Positions 36,101 through 42,242 of a DNA stretch of 64,000 bases are shown here, in pieces. How positions within the stretch are numbered: position 1 is the stretch's first letter; every line of letters begins with the position of its first letter. The notes below the pieces were generated by a model that ran no database searches, had not been told where the DNA came from, and was given only the letters and a program-made list of their open reading frames with translations. Source of the DNA: Antedon mediterranea (taxonomy: Eukaryota > Echinodermata > Crinoidea > Comatulida > Antedonidae); assembly GCF_964355755.1 (NCBI RefSeq), contig NC_092680.1:935001-999000 (forward strand). The letters run 5' to 3'. Position numbers and translations under genes: made by a program.

Positions 36101-37921
36101 ACCATAGTGCTAAATATATTTAATTCGTTAATGGATAACAAAAATATATTGACAGTTACTGAAATATACTTTTTGTAGATTGTGAGACACTTGGATGCGT
36201 CAATGGCGGTAGCTGTGTCAATAAAATCTGCATTTGTTCGTGTCCGTATGCTGGTGACTTTTGTAAGATAGGTAAATAATTATGATTAAGGTACTTTTAA
36301 GAAATTTAAAACTATATTAGTTGTATGGTTAAATGATTTAATCCAATTCTGCGCTACAATAAATCAATAATAGTATAGGCCTAAGCATAATAGTGATCTT
36401 AATTTTAATATTTATCATTATTACCAGAAGAGTCAGTATGAGAAAATGTCATCTGCACAAATTTGCAACTTCATATATCTATACTAAAAAAACGTTTTTG
36501 TATTTTGTTTGAAGAATCTCATTGTATTGAGATGACAATGAAGGTTGAGCGAATGTCTGGACAGCCTGCGCTCTATGATCTCAGATTAGGCGACAACTCG
36601 GATCCTCTCTTCTTAACTTATGCAGAAAAGGTTCATGATTTTGTAAGTTTTCAAAGATCAACATTATTATTCAAAGGATTCAATCTTTGGCATCGTTTTT
36701 CGTCACTATTGCAGTTCTATATAGGAGCGGATCCAACGGGAGACCAGCCGAAAACTTTACGTGACAAAACAATGTGATGTGACCATATAATGGGCATGAT
36801 GATGTCATATCACTACCATATTTGGTAGTGATAGGTTGATAGTGTAGACAGAGCTTTAAAATCTGTTTTTTAATTTTAGGTGGAGAGTGCTATTTACACG
36901 AACGATATCTTAGCTCAATCTTACACTGGGAACACAGTGACTGAATTCAGTGAGGGCAGTCTAATGGTGGATTACCACGTGACATTTCACAAGAAATCAT
37001 TGCTGACGTACACTGAACTTCAAAGTGTTCTTATCACCGCACTGTCCGAGTATGATGGCGACGGCTCCTTAACAATTGACAGTACAACAATTACAACTTC
37101 AGGTAGAGAGCAACTGCACCTCCTCAATAAAAAATCATGTTAAGCTAATAATCAACATTTTGGGCAACATTAAAAAGCATAGCATTATTATCATTAAAGT
37201 TGATTCCCACTAAAGCGTGGTTCCCACTAGAGATGCAACGCAAGGACGTACGCGCAACGCAAGCGAGTTGACCAATGACAAGTCACTGTTCGAATAATCT
37301 ATCACTTGTGATTGGTCAAATCACTTACGTTGCGGTACGTCCTTGCGTTGCGTCTGTAGTGGGAACCAAACATTAGACGCAACGTAAGTAGTTTGACCGA
37401 TCATGATGTGATGTGCATCATCCATTGACTGGTTATTTGTATGCATGCTTGCATTGTGTCCTAGTGAGACCAATCAAACTTTATGTGACAAACAAAGTTG
37501 ATGTACCCATATATGGACATGATGATGTTATATTACTACCATATTTGGGTACATCACATTATTTCGTTTGGAAAGAGCTTTAATCTATTTTTTAAGCAAT
37601 TTGTAATCTTATCTTTCAGAGAGCGATGGAAATAACGTAGATACAACCAAACATGATGCTGGTGACGGCGTTGATATTGGTGGCGGTATAATTGCTATCA
37701 TTGCAATCATTTGCGTGGGTGTTATCATAGTTATCATAGTAGCCATTGTTTTACTAATCAGACGAAAACAAAAACGACGTAGTTACTATAACAATCTTCG
37801 TGGCCATCCAATTCAAATGACAAATGTAAAAAGACAAGCTAATACTCAGGATGGTGAAGAAGTAACATACCGTGGTCGTTCCGCCTCATTAGAAACTTCT
37901 CCTTCAGAAGAACGACTATAG
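23462..37921 (+). CDS. bark: Protein bark beetle / Anakonda orthologue, 14 coding exons, complete
   Basis: Giant type I membrane adhesion protein. In flies Bark/Anakonda organises tricellular septate junctions; that role is knowledge of the family, not visible here. Exons: 23462-24110, 24645-25198, 25672-25891, 26349-28781, 29342-32197, 32531-33364, 33807-33901, 34261-34395, 34602-34689, 35017-35916, 36179-36271, 36515-36642, 36880-37102, 37620-37921. Every intron is GT-AG and all phases join without a stop, giving about 3169 aa, close to the fly protein (about 3100). Approximate order by residue: signal peptide 1-24; beta-helix leader; SRCR1 118-225; CUB-like 398-474; beta-helix; leader 2 at 867; SRCR2 945-1040 (divergent); CUB-like 1201-1285; leader 3 at 1800; SRCR3 1878-1985; CUB-like 2150-2237; beta-helix to 2510; C-type-lectin-like 2515-2621; EGF 2648; cadherin-like 2685-2890; EGF 2922-2952; SEA 2953-3069; membrane helix 3093-3116; tail of 53 residues. 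The start was chosen for its signal peptide; 5' UTR exons are not resolved. Confidence 0.93.
24645..25198 (+). CDS. bark: bark exon 2: end of SRCR1 and right-handed beta-helix
   Basis: The acceptor ttag ends at 24644. The split codon restores the conserved Cys (NEC, then DGRSIVNLKC), which fits the end of an SRCR domain. Next comes parallel beta-helix sequence with Asp/Ser/Asn-rich turns (for example VEIMDSIFSDNYGLGLLV). It ends at DCTT in phase 0, at the start of the first CUB-like segment. Confidence 0.92.
25672..25891 (+). CDS. bark: bark exon 3: first CUB-like segment
   Basis: It reads VFSAPGDQKLHLRIYKRF and continues to LRDGDNST, matching the C-x-x-x-(x)n-L-x(2)-Y/L-x-G/D-G layout of the two later CUB-like segments. 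The acceptor is uncertain: an upstream AG at 25641 is also in phase 0 and would add ten residues. I prefer 25672 because it aligns better with the CUB-like segments in exons 4 and 5. The donor is at 25892, phase 1. Confidence 0.78.
26128..26266. mobile_element. Family C MITE-like copy in bark intron 3
   Basis: Ends agctttgtctacattatcaa and gatagtgtagacatatcttt; core aatgtgatgatgtcatatca. Inverted ends and no ORF. Confidence 0.72.
26349..28781 (+). CDS. bark: bark exon 4: beta-helix, NWWG, leader 2, SRCR2, CUB-like 2
   Basis: This 2433-bp exon is phase 1 at both ends. The long beta-helix ends at QLNWWGFDDENM (NWWG near residue 808). A second leader (NVLGGLMTMNVTLEAQPDPF, then LKLEPGVRIKF) follows. 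SRCR2 is divergent: it keeps YRLAVGSDSSEGILLENQ and CKDLGY, but the last part, rich in Cys and Asn, is atypical. A second CUB-like segment (CEDTIYTDDDLVIGVHLV) ends the exon. Confidence 0.93.
28820..28985. mobile_element. Family C MITE-like copy in bark intron 4
   Basis: tctaaagccctgtctacact ... agatagtgtagaaagagcttt, with the core gatatgcccatatatggaca and gatgatgtcatatcactacc. It starts about 40 bp after the exon 4 donor. Confidence 0.78.
29342..32197 (+). CDS. bark: bark exon 5: beta-helix, NWWG, leader 3, SRCR3, CUB-like 3
   Basis: This is the largest exon, 2856 bp, phase 1 at both ends. It repeats the exon 4 architecture: beta-helix; TYNWWGVIDDDVIENRIVD (NWWG near 1742); leader RVSGGKIKGEVKLTLGQ with LTIEAGVVLQF; canonical SRCR3 (GGKTPAEGRLEILIDNKW, ACGQMGY, FSCRGNELDLNDCS); CUB-like CTVIIRSADTGTRLNVAV. 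The donor is gaag|gtaagt. Confidence 0.94.
32531..33364 (+). CDS. bark: bark exon 6: last beta-helix and third NWWG
   Basis: The acceptor is ttgcag at 32530. It contains short beta-helix rungs (GNLNISQCIFEHNAVGAL, VHVTNSEFASN and similar), then AHNWWGMTSPELIATRVE (NWWG near residue 2473), the same motif that closes the helices in exons 4 and 5. The donor is t|gtaagt in phase 1. Confidence 0.92.
33807..34689 (+). CDS. bark: bark exons 7-9: C-type-lectin-like domain
   Basis: Three small exons (33807-33901, 34261-34395, 34602-34689) form one C-type-lectin-like domain of about 107 residues. Exon 7 reads FDCPIGFTKIGLYCYQLRN and YSEAVKTCN, the usual CP-x-G-[FW] opening. Exon 8 has VWLYKDSYQTKSKLDQ. 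Exon 9 has DCKSYDP and WLSFVCK, the closing Cys. The Ca-binding EPN/QPD and WND motifs are not visible, so calcium-dependent sugar binding is doubtful. Confidence 0.88.
34891..34966 (+). mobile_element. Family D short repeat in bark intron 9
   Basis: caagtagtacacgtatgaaa to ctctggaacccagac, ending about 50 bp before the acceptor of exon 10; shortened in the middle. Confidence 0.65.
35017..35916 (+). CDS. bark: bark exon 10: EGF-like and cadherin-like repeats
   Basis: An acidic linker is followed by an EGF-like module (CEEVSSCSMRGRC, then CHCYVGFQGKSC). A stretch with cadherin features comes next: GTFVAHLKATD, a LNSNSGMIHLKFD strand pair, SARDEGSPPKSS and ITILDNAPNCPVFS. A more degenerate second unit follows, ending GMTVMVEVHS. 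Typical cadherin Ca motifs are only partly kept (ARDEGSPP and LDNAP, the latter in place of DxNDNxP). The exon is phase 1 at both ends. Confidence 0.88.
36179..36271 (+). CDS. bark: bark exon 11: second EGF-like module
   Basis: A 93-bp exon, phase 1 at both ends, encodes one EGF-like module: CETLGCVNGGSCVNKICIC, then PYAGDFC. A symmetrical phase 1-1 EGF exon is the classic shuffled-module format. Confidence 0.9.
   Translation: MVRHLDASMAVAVSIKSAFVRVRMLVTFVR
36515..37102 (+). CDS. bark: bark exons 12-13: SEA domain with candidate self-cleavage site
   Basis: Exons 36515-36642 and 36880-37102 join in phase 0. The first half has CIEMTMKVERMSGQPAL and the second VESAIYTNDILAQSY and LQSVLITALSEY, a SEA-domain layout. 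FSEGSLMVDYHVTF (Gly 3021 at 36955-36957, Ser 3022 at 36958-36960) aligns with the G/S-V-V-V autoproteolysis motif of MUC1-type SEA domains. A MITE-like fragment fills the intron between the two halves. Confidence 0.83.
36768..36861. mobile_element. Family C MITE-like fragment in bark intron 12
   Basis: aatgtgatgtgaccatataa, gatgatgtcatatcactacc and gatagtgtagacagagcttt; the left end is missing. It sits 18 bp upstream of the exon 13 acceptor. Confidence 0.68.
37211..37376. mobile_element. Family B MITE-like copy in bark intron 13
   Basis: Ends aagcgtggttcccactagag and ctgtagtgggaaccaaac; arms gcaaggacgtacgcgcaacg and gcggtacgtccttgcgttgc. No ORF. Confidence 0.78.
37480..37583. mobile_element. 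Family C MITE-like fragment in bark intron 13
   Basis: aaactttatgtgacaaacaa, then acccatatatggacatgatg and gtacatcacattatttcgttt; the ends are worn. It ends about 35 bp before the exon 14 acceptor. Confidence 0.65.
37620..37921 (+). CDS. bark: bark exon 14: transmembrane helix and cytoplasmic tail
   Basis: A short linker leads to a Gly/Ile/Val-rich membrane helix (IIAIIAIICVGVIIVIIVAI, extending to LLI) and a basic stop-transfer RRKQKRR. The 53-residue tail ends in EERL before the TAG stop. E-x-L at the C terminus would fit a class III PDZ ligand, which is weak evidence. A MITE-like element begins about 17 bp after the stop. Confidence 0.93.
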
Positions 37922-37937
37922 CAAATGCAATCTATAT

Positions 37938-38150
37938 AAAGCGTGGTTCCCATCAGAACGCAACCCAACGTATCGCAGCAACGTATCGACGCAGTATTGC
38001 GTAATCTCAAGTGGGAACCGACGACGCAACAGTACTGCAAGAATCGCAGGTTGAATTTACGCAGGCGGGGGCAAACACAATTATTGGAAGGGCATTTTCT
38101 TACGTTGCCTTGATTGCGTTACGTTTCGTCGCTAGTGGGAACCAAGCTCT
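37938..38150 (+). mobile_element. Family A MITE-like copy just after the bark stop codon
   Basis: aagcgtggttcccatcagaa to gctagtgggaaccaagctc. It starts about 17 bp after TAG and must lie in the bark 3' UTR unless the transcript ends at once. Confidence 0.8.
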
Positions 38151-38185
38151 AGTGATTACCTCACATAACAAGTTTAAACTTATAC

Positions 38186-38315
38186 TCTGTCTACACTATC
38201 ACACTTTATGTGACAAAAAAAATGTGATGTGCACATAATGGACATGATGATGTCATATCACTACAATATTTGGGCACATCACTTTTTTTGTCACAAGGTT
38301 TGATATAGTGTTGGA
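38186..38315. mobile_element. Family C MITE-like copy
   Basis: tctgtctacactatcacact, then aatgtgatgtgcacataatgg, gatgatgtcatatcactaca and gtcacaaggtttgatatagtg. It is directly followed by a family D copy (38329-38413). Confidence 0.72.
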
Positions 38316-38328
38316 TTTTCAATGCTCA

Positions 38329-38413
38329 AATAGTATACGTATAAAACGCCATATGTGCCAAAATATTATCTTTTTACTAATATTAAGTCAAAATTATCTG
38401 GAACCCAGACTAG
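38329..38413 (+). mobile_element. Family D short repeat
   Basis: tagtatacgtataaaacgcc, atatgtgccaaaatatta and ctggaacccagactag; the same order of blocks as the 21.1-kb copy. Confidence 0.68.
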
Positions 38414-39673
38414 TTTATTTAAACTGCTCTTCATCGCCCCAGTGATTTAGCCATAAAGAGAAGTTGGTTTTAAAACAATTAATTTAGTGGGTCACGTGGG
38501 TGAAGGCAAACGTAGGAAGAAATAATATAAATACAAACTCTGCGCAAGTAACAAACAGGAAATAATTTTTATTTTATTAACATTTGTTTTTTCGAAAAAA
38601 AAGGTAAAATGTAAAGATACACAACAACAAAAAAACAAAAAACTCGCTCACATTTTGTTATTTGTGTGAGTATTACGTCATCATCGTTTGGTACAACAGA
38701 ACAAAGTTATATTTGAAAAATAAGAGGAGGTTGAATACTGAATAGTCTTCTATTTAGCAAATATATTCGCACGAATCGAACATAGTTATGATTGGTTGCA
38801 CAATTTTCCACTTCAAAAAAAAACTTTGGTCAATTTTTTGATATATAAATAAACTAAAGTTGGTCAATTGCGGGAGCCTGCATTTAGAATATAAATAATA
38901 TGACTATAATGTGATATGAAGACGAGAAGAATATATTTATTTAAAGTAGATTAATTAACATAGAATCAACATATTAGGATACATATTAAACAAGTGACCA
39001 GTTTATGAAACAAAAGAAGCTAAAACATATGTCCAAACATCATTAGTAATCTGTTTAACCAAACATATCCATACGTCTGGTATACTCTTATCAAGTGGAC
39101 AGTATGTGACAAACACAGATGTATTAACACGCCATACTTTGCGCCACAGATTGCTCTTATCATAAGATTATTTTGTCTAATTTAATTAAATTGTAGACAA
39201 AATGTATTTTCTAGGTCTGCAATATACATTAATAATGTAGAAAATAGTCTAAGTAGCGTCATGTTTACATCGATAATGCTTAATTTGGCCGTCACTATTT
39301 ACTTAGGGCGGCGTTGTCATATCATATTATTCATTAATTAAACAAATAACACATCATTTAATTCATATTGTTTTGTCTATATTACCCTTTTTCTCTAATT
39401 TACTGTGTATTTGACAGAATATAAAATCTCTTTAGTCAGTTATTAGGCCAAATTCGTGGGTTGAAAATGTTACTTAAGAAAAAAATATAGATTAAACCAA
39501 ACAGGTGTTTTTGTCACTGTGAAGCATATCTTAACATATAGTATTGTCATGAATAAATTTCAATTATTATATTGTTTTTTGTTTATAATTTGTTTTGATT
39601 TAGGTTGTATTTCTCAAGAAAAACTTTAGGTCCAATTTTTGGTTGAAATAAAGAATACTAGGTGATGTCAGCA
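38414..39673. other. AT-rich intergenic DNA between bark and the EndoU gene
   Basis: No exon recognised. An AATAAA near 38846 (atataaataaac) could be the bark polyadenylation signal, but it is about 0.9 kb past the stop and unproven. Confidence 0.3.
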
Positions 39674-40378
39674 CATTGTTCAATATTTCACATAAAATGT
39701 TCACGTTTTTACTTCGTGTCATAAATAATGTAGCATCATCATGTCAACATTTATTAGCTTCTATCAATGGTAAACAACACAATTAAAAAATAGTAATTCA
39801 TTAATTCATTCATTTTACTTTTATTTCGGAAACGGACGTCCATAGTAACAAAATCAATTGCATGAATAAGTTTAAAAAAAATAATAATGAAACAATACAA
39901 CAAAAATTAATAGGGATCTTGCAAGAAGAAATTTCTTGTCACGCAAGACCCATAAACGAAAAGAAAAAAATGCATTTGCATGTGGTTTATGTCTAGTTCA
40001 ACATTGTTCAATATTTCACATAAAATGTTCACGTTTTTACTTCGTGTCATAAATAATGTAGCATCATCATGTCAACATTTATTAGCTTCTATCAATGGTA
40101 AACAACACAATTAAAAAATAGTAATTCATTAATTCATTCATTTTACTTTTATTTCGGAAACGGACGTCCATAGTAACAAAATCAATTGCATGAATAAGTT
40201 TAAAAAAAATAATAATGAAACAATACAACAAAAATTAATAGGGATCTTGCAAGAAGAAATTTCTTGTCACGCAAGACCCATAAACGAAAAGAAAAAAATG
40301 CATTTGCATGTGGTTTATGTCTAGTTCAACATTGTTCAATATTTCACATAAAATGTTCACGTTTTTACTTCGTGTCAT
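39674..40378. repeat. 328-bp tandem duplication plus partial third copy
   Basis: cattgttcaatatttcacat begins at 39674, 40002 and 40330. The first two copies look identical over the full 328 bp; the third stops after about 50 bp (cttcgtgtcata). Each unit contains the hairpin tcttgcaagaag ... ttcttgtcacgcaaga. Identity implies a recent event or an assembly artefact. Confidence 0.92.
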
Positions 40379-40630
40379 ACTAAATATAAGCAATAATGAA
40401 TTGTCGTTTTCAATTCTATTATTAAAAATAATACCTGTGTCATGTACGTCGAGATGTTTATCGGGATATGTGTTACTTCCTTTGATTACGACGATGTTTA
40501 TACAGTGTTAATAATTGACATACTATATTGTACAAAAGACAATAAATGGACAACAATCTGAGACAAATTTAAAGTATTCCCTAGACACCTGTCGTCGACA
40601 TAATAAAACTGTTGTACTAGTTTAGGAGCG

Positions 40631-42242
40631 ATGAAGACTATTTGCATACTGCTGGTTTGTGCAGTTTCTCTAACGATTGTCGGTACGTATTTATCAATTT
40701 TGTGAATGCTTTTTTTTATCATTATGCCTGGTATTAAACTTTATAGAACTGTTCAAGTAAATGGCGTAAGAACTTAGCCTAAATGATCTTGCTAGACCTC
40801 CGTGATGTTAGGCATATGGCGTTGTCTTAGCTTAGCTATAGAGTGTTTACTAAAATTGGAGCCCAAGAGGTGGCCGTATTTACCAATCACACTAAGCTTG
40901 GTTACCACTAGCGACGCAACGTAAGAAAATGCCCTTCCAATAACAAGTAATTGTGTTTGCCCCTGCCTGTTTGAAATCAAATCTGCGGAACTGTTGCGTC
41001 GTCGGTTCCCGCTTGTGATTTACGCAATACATCACTTTGCGTCAATACGTGACTGCGTTGCGTTCTAGTGGGAACTACGTTTAAAGTTTACCAAGAACCA
41101 TATTTTGACAACGTATAAAGCGCGGTTCCCACTAGAACGCAACGCAGCGACGTATTGACGCAAAGTGCTGTATTGCGTAATCACAAGTGGGAACCGCCGA
41201 CGCAATAGTGCTGCTGCAAACATCGTAGGTTTGATTTTACGCAAGCTTTAGGGATGTACATATATGGTTTCAGAACAATATGGTGTCAAAATATGGTTCT
41301 CGGTAAAGTTGTCCTTTAAATGAGAAGTATTTCACTTACATCAATACATATTTAAAAATTATCATTAAATGTATTCACTTAAAATGAAACATGATCAAGC
41401 TTGAGGGGATAATAATGATTAACTGATGATGACTTAGTCATGTCCAAATTAATGTGATCTTACTGCCATTCTTAAATTAAATTTGGTCAGGGTTAAAAAA
41501 GTTATGGAATAAACCGCATAGAACCAGCAAAACGTTTAACGGATATATGTATATTATATTTTTTCTCCTTAGCTGCTGGTGATTCATGTTCGGGTAGATG
41601 TGATTCAGGCTTTAGCGGGTCATACGACTGTCAGTGTAATACGCACTGTGTTAATTACGGAGATTGCTGTGCCGACTATTCTCAACAGTGTTTAGGTAGG
41701 CCACTTTTCTTTCATGTTTGACGTGATCGGGGCAAGCACGATTATTGGAAGGGCATTTTCTTACGTTGCGTTACGTTGCGTCGCTAGTGGGAACCAAGCT
41801 TTAAGCACGGTTCCTACTAGAGACGCAACGCCGGGACGTACGCGTAACGCAAGCAAGTTGATCAATGACAAGCCACTGCTCGAATAATCCATCGCTTGTG
41901 TGATTGTTACGTTGCGTTACGTATTTTTGTTGCGTCGCCTGTGGGAATCAAGCAACGTACGTAAGTGATTTGACCAATCAAAAACGATGGATTATTCGAA
42001 CTGTCGGTTGTCATCGTTCAATTCGCTTGCGTTACGTCAACATCTTTGTGTTGGGTCGCTAGTGGGAATCAAGCTTGGAAACAATTGTGTTTCCATTTTG
42101 TTAGGTTCATGTGCTGGGCAATGTGACTCCGACTTAGATAACACGAAACCGTGCCAGTGTAACTCGGCTTGTACGACGTATAATGACTGTTGCACAGATT
42201 ACTCAGCGTTATGTTCTGGAGGAGGAGGAGGAGGTGGTGGAG
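40631..42242 (+). CDS. EndoU gene exons 1-3: signal peptide and two somatomedin-B domains
   Basis: Exon 1 (52 bp) is almost only signal peptide. Exon 2 encodes CSGRCDSGFSGSYDCQCNTHC and NYGDCCADYSQQC; exon 3 encodes CAGQCDSDLDN, CQCNSACTTYNDCCTDY and a C-terminal glycine run. Each domain has the eight Cys of the SMB knot and sits on its own phase 1-1 exon. The exon 3 donor is ambiguous within the GGA/GGT run: 42242 is preferred, but a GT a few bases earlier keeps the same phase and only changes the number of glycines. Confidence 0.9.
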
